In this document: positions 27,101-36,033 of the stretch, one piece after another
Numbering within the stretch: position 1 is the first letter of the stretch
Layout: each line of letters opens with the position of its first letter
Assembly: GCF_003349955.1 (NCBI RefSeq)
Contig: NZ_QLKQ01000002.1
Span: 140,000-203,999, forward strand
Length of the DNA: 64,000 nucleotides
Origin: Azospirillum brasilense
Lineage (GTDB): Bacteria; Pseudomonadota; Alphaproteobacteria; Azospirillales; Azospirillaceae
Reading direction: 5' to 3'
Made by a program: the position numbers and the translations under genes
Notes under the pieces: generated by a model
The model's input: the letters and a program-made list of their open reading frames with translations, nothing else
What the model was told of the DNA's origin: nothing
Databases searched by the model: none

Positions 27101-27670
27101 CGTCACCTGGACGAAGACCGGCGTGTCGCTTCCGGCCTCTGTGCGGGCGCACTTGATGCCGTTGACCGCGGCCTTGATCTGCAGCGGGTCCTGGCAGGTC
27201 TCGACCAGGATGGCGTCGGCGCCGCCGGCGATCAGGCCGGCCGCCTGGACGAAGAAGCTGTCCTCAAGATCCTGATAGGGGATGTGGCCCAGGCTGGGCA
27301 GCTTGGTGCCCGGTCCGACCGAGCCGATGACGAAGCGCGGCTGCCCGTCCGAGAACGTCTCCGCCGCCTCGCGCGCCAGCTCGACCGCTCGCTGGTTGAT
27401 CTCGAACGCCTTCTCGGAGATGCCGAACTCGCCCAGCGTCACCGGGGAGGCGCCGAAGGTGTCCGTCTCCACCATGTCCGCGCCGGCCTCGAAATAGCCG
27501 CGGTGGATCTCCCGCACGATGTCCGGGCGCGAGAGCGGTAGGATGTCGGTGCAGTTCTCGTGCCCCCAGTAATCCTTCTCCACATCGAGGTCGAGCGCCT
27601 GGATGCGGCTGCCGAACCCGCCGTCGCAGAGCAGGACGCGGTCGCGGAGAGTGTCGAGAATGTGCGGCAT
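24179..27670 (-). CDS. metH: Cobalamin-dependent methionine synthase MetH
   Basis: The product is 1163 residues, near the 1227 of E. coli. In order: homocysteine-binding barrel ([16 protein letters not shown]; the zinc-ligand CC pair in [12 protein letters not shown]), methyltetrahydrofolate-binding barrel ([23 protein letters not shown]), the four-helix cap, the B12-binding domain with [21 protein letters not shown], whose His is the lower axial cobalt ligand, and the AdoMet activation domain ([18 protein letters not shown]). It methylates homocysteine with 5-methyl-THF. It is the last gene of the ArsR-metF-DUF29-metH operon, supplied with its cofactor substrate by MetF. Confidence 0.97.
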   Translation of the reverse strand: [1163 protein letters not shown]

Positions 27671-27728
27671 GGGAAGATCGGGTCCGTTTCGGAAGGAAGG
27701 TCGGGCGGAAAGTCAGGGATTCAGCGTC

Positions 27729-28202
27729 TCAGTCGAGATCGTGGCGGTTCACCGGCCACCAGCCTTCGTCAAGAAGCTGTTCAAGTCCGTAAGGGCATTC
27801 GGAAGGAAGGTCTTGTTCATCGACGCGATCCTGTCCGAGCCCGTCGGTGGCGAAGCCGCGTCCACGGCGGAACGCAGACGGAAGATCGACATGCCTTTTC
27901 AGGCTGGGACTGTCGGCCAGCGCATCGACGGCCGCCGCACGCTGTTCGCGTACGGACTTCCGCCAACCGCTGCGCGGGTCGGAAGCCGGAGAGAACTCCA
28001 GTTTCAGAAGATGCTCGATGACACGGGCAAGATGGCTGTTGATCGCGCGCCGATCGTTCCTGCCCATGCCCTCAATCTCCTCCGCCACATGATCCCAGTC
28101 GATGGGCGTGTTGAGGCGTTCGCGGGCGGCTTCGCGGAGAAGGCGGGCCTGCTCCTGGGTCCAGGCATAGAAGTCGTCGTCGTAACCGATCCGGCTGTCC
28201 AT
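27729..28202 (-). CDS. DUF29 family protein within the met operon
   Basis: The product is 157 residues with the DUF29 pattern: YDDDFYAWTQEQARLLREA, DWDHVAEEIEGMGRNDRRAINSHLARVIEHLLKLEF, and a C-terminal CPYGLEQLLDEGWWP. GGAGG lies seven bases before the ATG. DUF29 proteins are small, helical and uncharacterised, common in cyanobacteria and Rhodospirillales, often as mobile accessory genes. It sits between metF (51-base gap) and metH (58-base gap) on the same strand, so it is co-transcribed. A methionine role is not implied by the family. Confidence 0.85.
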   Translation of the reverse strand: MDSRIGYDDDFYAWTQEQARLLREAARERLNTPIDWDHVAEEIEGMGRNDRRAINSHLARVIEHLLKLEFSPASDPRSGWRKSVREQRAAAVDALADSPSLKRHVDLPSAFRRGRGFATDGLGQDRVDEQDLPSECPYGLEQLLDEGWWPVNRHDLD

Positions 28203-28253
28203 GGCCCATCCTCCGACCGCGATGATCCGCAACACCCTAGCACAGGGGGACGG

Positions 28254-30115
<1,862 letters not shown>

Positions 30116-30524
30116 GACCGCCGGCACCGTCCCGAAACGCCCCGAAGAACCGGCCGGCCACCACGGCCCGCCACGCGGGATACAGATATAAAGATATCTT
30201 TATGCAGCGTAAACACGTTTTCACCGCTCACCCTTCCAATCGGGCGGCATCGGCTGACGGGACCCCCGGATGTGACGCGAAGGGCGCGGCAATCCTACCA
30301 CATTGGGCGGCATCCGTATGGTGACCTCGCGTGGCACGCTGGTCAAAAGGCGGCGCCTGTGTTAGGCACGGAACAAAGGGATCGCACGGATTTTCCGGGC
30401 GATGTCCTGTCCGGCAGCGTCCGTTGCCGCCCGGCGGGGGGTCGAACCCTTCGGACGTGGCGCGACGTGGCCGCGGAATCGGATGCCCCGCCCAGAGTCG
30501 TGTCCCCAGAAAGAGCCGTCGCCG
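30116..30524. other. Divergent region between met operon and mlaA
   Basis: This 409-base gap contains the palindromic operator of the met operon at 30188-30203 and must contain the mlaA promoter. The first 110 bases are AT-rich around the palindrome; the rest is GC-rich with no clear gene or sigma-70 promoter that I can defend. Confidence 0.5.
30188..30203. promoter_or_regulatory. Perfect 16-bp palindrome, probable ArsR-type operator
   Basis: ATAAAGATATCTTTAT is its own reverse complement. It lies 73 bases before the start of the ArsR-methyltransferase gene in an AT-rich patch. ArsR-family repressors bind AT-rich dyads of this kind, so autoregulation of the met operon is likely. Confidence 0.75.
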
Positions 30525-31301
30525 ATGAAGCTGGCCAACCTCTCCCGCTCCCTTCTTCGCTCGGCCGCCGTGGCCGTCGTCGCCCTCGGCATGGCGGGCT
30601 GCGCAACCGCGCCCGGCAGCAGCGAAGCCGACGTCACGGTCAACGATCCGCTGGAGATTCCCAACCGATTCGTCTTTGCCGTCAACGAGACCGCGGACAT
30701 CCTGCTGATCCGCCCGGCGGCGGAGGTCTATGTGGGGGTCGTTCCCGACCCGCTGCGCCAGGCGGTGCACAACTTCATCCAGAACCTGCTCGGCCCGCTC
30801 TACATCGCCAACAACCTGCTGCAGGGTGATTTCGAGGGCGCCCAGGTCGCCACCGGCCGGTTCATGACCAACACCATCCTCGGCCTCGGCGGCCTCGCCG
30901 ACGTGGCGACGGAAGCCGGGATCGGCGACCGCCCGGAGGACTTCGGCCAGACTCTGGGCGTCTGGGGCGTCGGACCCGGTCCCTACGTGGTGCTGCCGTT
31001 CCTCGGCCCGTCGAACCTCCGCGACACGCTGGGCTACGGCGTCGACACGCTGGCCGACCCGTTCCGCATCGGCACGAACGCCGCCGGGGCGGACAACGCG
31101 ATGTATGGACGCACCGCCGCCGCTGGCCTGGACCGCCGCTCGCAGCTCCTGCGCGAGATCGACGACCTGCGCAAGAACTCCCTGGACTTCTACGCGACGG
31201 CCCGCAGCCTGTACGCGCAGCAGCGCCGCGCCGCGATCGCCAACGACATCGCGCCGGCGACGCCGGAATTCCCTGATTTCGACGAACCCGCCAAGAAATA
31301 A
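30525..31301 (+). CDS. mlaA: MlaA outer-membrane lipoprotein
   Basis: The product is 258 residues with a lipoprotein signal peptide ending in the lipobox LGMAGC. The VacJ/MlaA domain follows: DPLEIPNRFVFAVNETAD, QAVHNFIQNLLGPLYIANNLLQGDF, RFMTNTILGLGGLADVATEAGI, EDFGQTLGVWGVGPGPYVVLPFLGPSNLRD. MlaA sits in the outer membrane and removes mislocalised phospholipids from its outer leaflet, passing them to periplasmic MlaC, which is encoded 93 bases downstream. The start gives the correct lipoprotein signal. Confidence 0.95.
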   Translation: MKLANLSRSLLRSAAVAVVALGMAGCATAPGSSEADVTVNDPLEIPNRFVFAVNETADILLIRPAAEVYVGVVPDPLRQAVHNFIQNLLGPLYIANNLLQGDFEGAQVATGRFMTNTILGLGGLADVATEAGIGDRPEDFGQTLGVWGVGPGPYVVLPFLGPSNLRDTLGYGVDTLADPFRIGTNAAGADNAMYGRTAAAGLDRRSQLLREIDDLRKNSLDFYATARSLYAQQRRAAIANDIAPATPEFPDFDEPAKK

Positions 31302-31394
31302 GGAGGAGGCCTGCCGCGATGCGACCGTCCGCGCTTGATCCTTTATCCGATTGAGTGTTGACAAAGCCCCCGCGGCAGCCACTTTTGCCTTGCC

Positions 31395-32012
31395 ATGCTG
31401 ACACGTCGCCTGTTTCTCGTGTGCGCGGCCCTGCTCGCGGTGAGCAGCTGGGCCGCCCGTCCCGCCGCCGCGCAATCGGCCGATCCGGGCGCGACCGCGT
31501 TCATCCAATCGCTGGGGAACGAGGCCGTCGCCACCTTCTCGAACAAGAGCCTGTCGCGCGAGCAGGCGGTGCAGCGCTTCCGCACCCTGCTCTACCAGGG
31601 CTTCGACGTGGCCTACATCGGGCGCTGGGTGCTGGGCCGCTACTGGAATTCCGCCACGCCGCAGCAGCACGACGAGTATCAGAAGCTGTTCGAACGGCTG
31701 ATCGTCAACACCTACGCCGACCGCTTCGTCGAGTATTCGGGCGAGACCTTCCGGATCTCCGGCTCCCGCGTGGAAGGCGAAGCGGACACGATGGTCTCCA
31801 CCCAGATCGTCCGCCCCAACGGCCCGCCGGTGAATGTGGACTGGCGCGTGCGCAAGCGCGACACCGCCTACAAGATCATCGACGTGGTGGTCGAGGGCGT
31901 CAGCATGGGCGTGACCCAGCGCCAGGAATTCGCCTCCGTCATCGGCCAGAACGGCGGGCGGGTCGAGGGGCTGCTCCAGGCGCTTCGCCAGAAGGTGGGC
32001 AGCGCCGGCTGA
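31395..32012 (+). CDS. mlaC: MlaC periplasmic phospholipid carrier
   Basis: The product is 205 residues with a signal peptide (MLTRRLFLVCAALLAVSSWAARPAAAQ). The MlaC/Ttg2D domain shows AVQRFRTLLYQGFDVAYIGRWVLGRYW, FERLIVNTYADRF, and VDWRVRKRDTAYKIIDVVVEGVSMGVTQRQEF. MlaC carries phospholipid across the periplasm between MlaA and the inner-membrane MlaFEDB complex; those ABC genes are not in this window. A TTGACA hexamer at 31358-31363 might give it a separate promoter. Confidence 0.94.
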   Translation: MLTRRLFLVCAALLAVSSWAARPAAAQSADPGATAFIQSLGNEAVATFSNKSLSREQAVQRFRTLLYQGFDVAYIGRWVLGRYWNSATPQQHDEYQKLFERLIVNTYADRFVEYSGETFRISGSRVEGEADTMVSTQIVRPNGPPVNVDWRVRKRDTAYKIIDVVVEGVSMGVTQRQEFASVIGQNGGRVEGLLQALRQKVGSAG

Positions 32013-32045
32013 TCCCTCGGCACCTGAAAAACCGCACCCCGTCAC

Positions 32046-32070
32046 GGGCCGCCTTCCGGCGGCCCTTTTT
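32046..32070 (+). terminator. Intrinsic terminator of mlaA-mlaC
   Basis: GGGCCGCC-TTCC-GGCGGCCC followed by TTTTT: eight perfect GC pairs, tetraloop and U-tract, 34 bases after the mlaC stop. Confidence 0.93.
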
Positions 32071-32112
32071 CATGGCCTGAATTTCATGGCCTGAATTTCA
32101 TGGCCTGAATTT
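32071..32112. repeat. Three exact tandem copies of a 14-base unit
   Basis: CATGGCCTGAATTT is repeated three times without error directly after the mlaC terminator, then a partial fourth (CATGA). The unit does not resemble a known element; replication slippage is the simplest source. Confidence 0.85.
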
Positions 32113-32213
32113 CATGAAGATCCGAACGGCGATTCCGTGACGAACTCCGCCGGAAGGGGTATGGTCGCGCCCGAAGCCTCACGTGTGTGTTGCAGCAGCG
32201 GGCGCCCCATCCG

Positions 32214-33695
32214 ATGGCCGACCGGACTCCGAACGAGATCGACGAGATCAAGGCGATCATCCTCGCCCACCAGACGTGGCTGACGCGCCGCGGCGGGCGG
32301 CGGGCCGACCTCAGCTTCCGCGATCTTTCGAATCTCAACCTCGACCGGGTGAACCTGAACGGGGCCAAGCTGGCCGGAACCAATCTGGTCGGCGCCCGCC
32401 TCGTCCGGGCCGACCTTTCGCAGGCCGACCTGTTCGGCGCCGACATGGAAGGGGCGAACCTGACGGCCTCGACGCTGATCGGGGCCGACCTGCGGGGCGC
32501 CAACCTGCACCGCGCCATCCTGACCGACGCCAACCTGCGCGGCGCCGACTTCCGCGCCGGGTCGCTGATGAACGGAACGGGCGACAAGCCGCGCAGCGAC
32601 GGCGTCACCCGCCTGACCGAGGCGAAGATGGAGCGCTCCATCCTGGCCGGCGCGAATTTCACCGGCTGCGACCTCAGCGGCGCCGACCTGAACGACGCCG
32701 ACCTGACGGGCGCCGACATGACCGCGGCCGTCCTGGTCGGCGCCGATTTCTGGGGCGCCACGCTGGACGGTGTGACCTTCGACGGCACGACGATCGACGA
32801 GGCGACGCTCGACCGCAACTACCTGCCCGCCTCCCTTCCCGAGAACGCCATCGTCAAGCCGGCCTACAAGCCCATGCCGGCCGGCGTGTTCCTGGAGGCC
32901 GTCACCGAGCATGAGCGGTGGGTGAACAGCCATGGGGCGGAGGGCCGCCATCTCGACCTCGACCTCGTGTCGGTGATCGGGGCCGATCTGACCGGCCGCG
33001 TGCTCGCCGCCGCGCGGCTGCGCCGGTGCCGCCTGATGGGTGTGCGGCTGCGCAAGGCCAGCCTGGAGATGGCCGACCTGTCCTACACAGAGATGATCGG
33101 GGCCGACCTGACGGAAGCCTGCCTGAACGGCACCAACCTGCGCCGCGCCGGGCTGTCCCGCGCCGTTCTGGCGCGCGCCGATGCCCGGCCGGCCCGCCTG
33201 TCCGGGGATCGCCCCTGGCCGGCCAATTTCGACGGCGCCAACCTGACCGGCGCCGACCTGCGGGACGCGCGGATGGAGGACGCGGTGCTGCGCTCCGCCA
33301 AGCTGGGTGGGGCGAAGCTCGACGGAACGGGGATCACGGTGACGGTGGACACCGCGCCACCGCCGCCCCCGGTGCCGGAGGAACGGCGGGCGCAGAAGCG
33401 TTACGCCCAGCCCTGTCTGGTCGTCCAGACCGACCGCGGCGCCCATTCCTCCCGCAACTGGTCGATCGGCGGCGTCAGTTTCTACGCGCCGGACGATTTG
33501 TTCGAGGAGGGCGAGACGATCGAGGGTCGCCTGTCCATCACCGGGCGGGACGACGTCACCGCCACCGCGCGGATGGTCGTGGTTCACAAGGGCGTGGGGA
33601 AGGGACAGGTGTCCGTGCGCTTCCACCAGTACGGCGACGATCTCAAGCAGCTCTTGAAGACCGCCTTCCTGGAGCATCAGAAGCTGGAAGGGTGA
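32214..33695 (+). CDS. Pentapeptide repeat protein with C-terminal PilZ domain
   Basis: The product is 493 residues from ATG 32214. Pentapeptide repeats fill about residues 25-380 in two blocks, each introduced by a His-x-x-Trp module: AHQTWLTRRGGRRADL near the N-terminus and EHERWVNSHGAEGRHLDL in the middle. A Pro-rich linker (APPPPPVPEE) leads to a PilZ domain (about 388-493) with both cyclic di-GMP motifs: R-AQK-R and N-W-S-I-G-G. The protein should therefore bind c-di-GMP. No signal peptide or membrane segment is seen. The 5'-truncated pentapeptide protein at the window start shares the module but lacks PilZ. Confidence 0.88.
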   Translation: MADRTPNEIDEIKAIILAHQTWLTRRGGRRADLSFRDLSNLNLDRVNLNGAKLAGTNLVGARLVRADLSQADLFGADMEGANLTASTLIGADLRGANLHRAILTDANLRGADFRAGSLMNGTGDKPRSDGVTRLTEAKMERSILAGANFTGCDLSGADLNDADLTGADMTAAVLVGADFWGATLDGVTFDGTTIDEATLDRNYLPASLPENAIVKPAYKPMPAGVFLEAVTEHERWVNSHGAEGRHLDLDLVSVIGADLTGRVLAAARLRRCRLMGVRLRKASLEMADLSYTEMIGADLTEACLNGTNLRRAGLSRAVLARADARPARLSGDRPWPANFDGANLTGADLRDARMEDAVLRSAKLGGAKLDGTGITVTVDTAPPPPPVPEERRAQKRYAQPCLVVQTDRGAHSSRNWSIGGVSFYAPDDLFEEGETIEGRLSITGRDDVTATARMVVVHKGVGKGQVSVRFHQYGDDLKQLLKTAFLEHQKLEG

Positions 33696-33705
33696 CCGGA
33701 GGACG

Positions 33706-33732
33706 CCCCCTCCCCCGAAACGGGAGAGGGGG
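33706..33732. terminator. GC-rich hairpin between convergent genes
   Basis: CCCCCTCCCCCG, AAA, CGGGAGAGGGGG: eleven of twelve pairs. It lies between the convergent pentapeptide-PilZ gene and ettA, so it may serve both as a terminator, or be a decayed copy of the palindromic repeats at 61.2 and 63.9 kb. Confidence 0.5.
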
Positions 33733-33746
33733 ACCGCCGCAGCCGC

Positions 33747-35423
33747 TTAGGAACGGACCAGCGGCTTGTACTTGATGCGGTGCGGGTTCACCGCATCCTC
33801 GCCCAGACGGCGCTTTTTGTCGGCCTCGTAGGCTTCGAAGTTGCCCTCGAACCACTCCACATGGCTGTCGCCCTCGAAGGCTAGGATGTGGGTGGCGAGG
33901 CGGTCGAGGAACCAGCGGTCGTGGCTGATGACCACGGCGCAGCCGGCGAAATTCTCCAACGCCTCTTCCAGCGCGCGCAGCGTGTCGACGTCCAGATCGT
34001 TGGTCGGTTCGTCGAGCAGCAGGACGTTGGCGCCGGACTTCAGCATCTTGGCGAGATGGACGCGGTTGCGCTCACCGCCGGAGAGCTGGCCGACCTTCTT
34101 CTGCTGGTCCGGACCGCGGAAGTTGAAGGACGAGACGTAGGCGCGGCTGGGCATCGACTTCTTGCCGAGGTCGATGATGTCCAGCCCGTCGGAGATCTCC
34201 TCCCACACGGTCTTGTTCGGGTTCAGCGAATCGCGGCTCTGGTCGACATAGCCCAGCTTCACCGTCTCGCCGACGCGGAAGGTGCCGGCGTCCGGCCCGT
34301 CCTGCTCGGTGATCATGCGGAACAGGGTGGTCTTGCCGGCGCCGTTCGGGCCGATCACGCCGACGATGCCGCCCGGCGGCAGGCGGAAGGACAGGCCGTC
34401 GATCAGCAGGCGGTCGCCGAAGCCCTTGTTGATGCTCTCGGCCTCGATGACGACGTTGCCCAGGCGCGGCGGCGTCGGGATGACGATGCGGGCCTCGCCC
34501 GTCGCTTCCTTGCCGCTCTCGGCCAGCAGCGTCTCGTAGGCGGAGATGCGGGCCTTGCTCTTGGCCTGACGGGCGCGCGGCGACTGCCGGATCCATTCCA
34601 GCTCGGTGGCGAGCTGCTTCTGGCGGGCCTCCTCGGCGCGGCCTTCCTGCTCCAGACGCTTCTGCTTCTGCTCCAGCCAGGAGGAATAGTTGCCCTCCCA
34701 CGGAATCCCCGACCCGCGGTCGAGTTCGAGGATCCAGCCGGTCACGTTGTCGAGGAAGTAGCGGTCGTGGGTGACCAGGACGACGGTGCCCTTGTAGTCC
34801 TCCAGGTGCTTCTGCAGCCACGCCACAGACTCGGCGTCCAGATGGTTGGTCGGCTCGTCGAGCAGCAGCAGGTCGGGCTTCTCAAGGAGCAGCTTGCACA
34901 GCGCGACGCGGCGGCGCTCACCGCCGGACAGCTTGGTCACGTCGGAATCGCCCGGCGGGCAGCGCAGCGCGTCCATGGCGATCTCGACCGTGCGGTCGAT
35001 GTCCCAGGCGTCGGCGGCGTCGATCTTCTCCTGAAGCTCGGCCTGCTCGGCCATCAGCGCGTCGAAGTCGGCGTCCGGGTCGCCCATCGCCTCGGACACG
35101 GCGTTGAAGCGGTCCAGCAGGCCCTTGGTCTCGGCCAGGGCCTCCAGGACGTTCTCCTGCACCGTCTTCGTCGGGTCGAGCTGCGGCTCCTGCGACAGGT
35201 AGCCGACCTTGGCGCCCTGCGCGGCCCAGGCCTCGCCCGAGTAATCCTTGTCCAGGCCGGCCATGATCTTCATCAGGGTCGACTTACCGGCGCCGTTGAC
35301 GCCGAGGACGCCGATCTTCACACCGGGCAGGAAGGACAGCCAGATGTTGTCCAGAACCTTCTTGCCGCCGGGGTAGACCTTGGACAGGCCCTTCATCACA
35401 TAGACATATTGATAGGACGCCAT
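33747..35423 (-). CDS. ettA: Energy-dependent translational throttle protein EttA
   Basis: The product is 558 residues, the EttA length. Two ABC-F cassettes: Walker [10 protein letters not shown] and GPNGAGKTT, signatures [16 protein letters not shown] and [15 protein letters not shown], Walker [13 protein letters not shown] and [13 protein letters not shown] charged arm separates them ([51 protein letters not shown]). EttA binds the ribosomal E site and gates the first elongation step according to ATP/ADP. ATG 35423 has GGAG six bases upstream. Confidence 0.96.
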   Translation of the reverse strand: MASYQYVYVMKGLSKVYPGGKKVLDNIWLSFLPGVKIGVLGVNGAGKSTLMKIMAGLDKDYSGEAWAAQGAKVGYLSQEPQLDPTKTVQENVLEALAETKGLLDRFNAVSEAMGDPDADFDALMAEQAELQEKIDAADAWDIDRTVEIAMDALRCPPGDSDVTKLSGGERRRVALCKLLLEKPDLLLLDEPTNHLDAESVAWLQKHLEDYKGTVVLVTHDRYFLDNVTGWILELDRGSGIPWEGNYSSWLEQKQKRLEQEGRAEEARQKQLATELEWIRQSPRARQAKSKARISAYETLLAESGKEATGEARIVIPTPPRLGNVVIEAESINKGFGDRLLIDGLSFRLPPGGIVGVIGPNGAGKTTLFRMITEQDGPDAGTFRVGETVKLGYVDQSRDSLNPNKTVWEEISDGLDIIDLGKKSMPSRAYVSSFNFRGPDQQKKVGQLSGGERNRVHLAKMLKSGANVLLLDEPTNDLDVDTLRALEEALENFAGCAVVISHDRWFLDRLATHILAFEGDSHVEWFEGNFEAYEADKKRRLGEDAVNPHRIKYKPLVRS

Positions 35424-35546
35424 GCGCCGCTCCGCCCCTTCTGCACAAAAAGGAAAAAACCAGGACGCCACACGCGGCGCCACTTCGCTCGCTCAGGGTT
35501 TTAGCGCATAAGGACGCGGCATGAAACGGCGAAGGAGGGAGGCCGG

Positions 35547-36014
35547 GTGGTCGAGATTTATGTGGATGCCGATGCCTGCCCGGTAAAGTCGGAAATTTAC
35601 CGGGTGGCCGGGCGCAACGGAATCAAGGTGTGGATCGTCAGCAACGGCCCGCTCCGCCTGCCCAACGAATGCCTGTCGGAACTGGTCGTCGTCGGGTCGG
35701 AGTTCGACGCCGCCGACAACTGGATCGCCGAGCACGCGACCGAGGCCGACATCGTGGTCACCGCTGACATCCAACTCGCCGACCGCTGCGTCAAGAGGCG
35801 CGCCGTGGTGATCGGCCCGACCGGCCGCCCCTTCACCGAGGACAGCATCGGCTCGGCCATCGCCACCCGCGCGCTGATGCAGGATCTGCGCGACATGGGC
35901 GTGGTCAGCGGCGGCAACAAACCGATGAGCCAGCAGGACAAATCGAAGTTCCTGCAGACGCTCGATCAGGCGGTGCAGGCGCTGAAGGCCGGGCGGCGGC
36001 CGAAATGGCGGTGA
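35547..36014 (+). CDS. YaiI/YqxD family protein (DUF188, PIN-like)
   Basis: The product is 155 residues, typical of UPF0178. It opens IYVDADACPVKSEIYRVAGR and contains DNWIAEHATEADIVVTADIQLADRC, GPTGRPFTEDSIGSAIATRALMQDLR. The family has a PIN-like nuclease fold with conserved Asp residues; no activity is established. The start is GTG 35547 after two overlapping GGAGG sequences (35534-35542). It converges on the exonuclease-like gene. Confidence 0.93.
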   Translation: MVEIYVDADACPVKSEIYRVAGRNGIKVWIVSNGPLRLPNECLSELVVVGSEFDAADNWIAEHATEADIVVTADIQLADRCVKRRAVVIGPTGRPFTEDSIGSAIATRALMQDLRDMGVVSGGNKPMSQQDKSKFLQTLDQAVQALKAGRRPKWR

Positions 36015-36033
36015 ACCGTCACTCGGGCAAGGT

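Noticed and set aside
23390-27541. Open frame of 1383 codons on the plus strand
   Set aside because: It runs antisense to metH; it is a by-product of GC-rich third positions and has no domain. metH on the other strand is complete.
31358-31386. Sigma-70 promoter for mlaC (TTGACA)
   Set aside because: The -10 position reads ACTTTT and a start site there would leave almost no leader; mentioned only as a possibility under mlaC.
32071-32112. CRISPR-like array
   Set aside because: Units are 14 bases in direct tandem with no spacers; no cas genes nearby.
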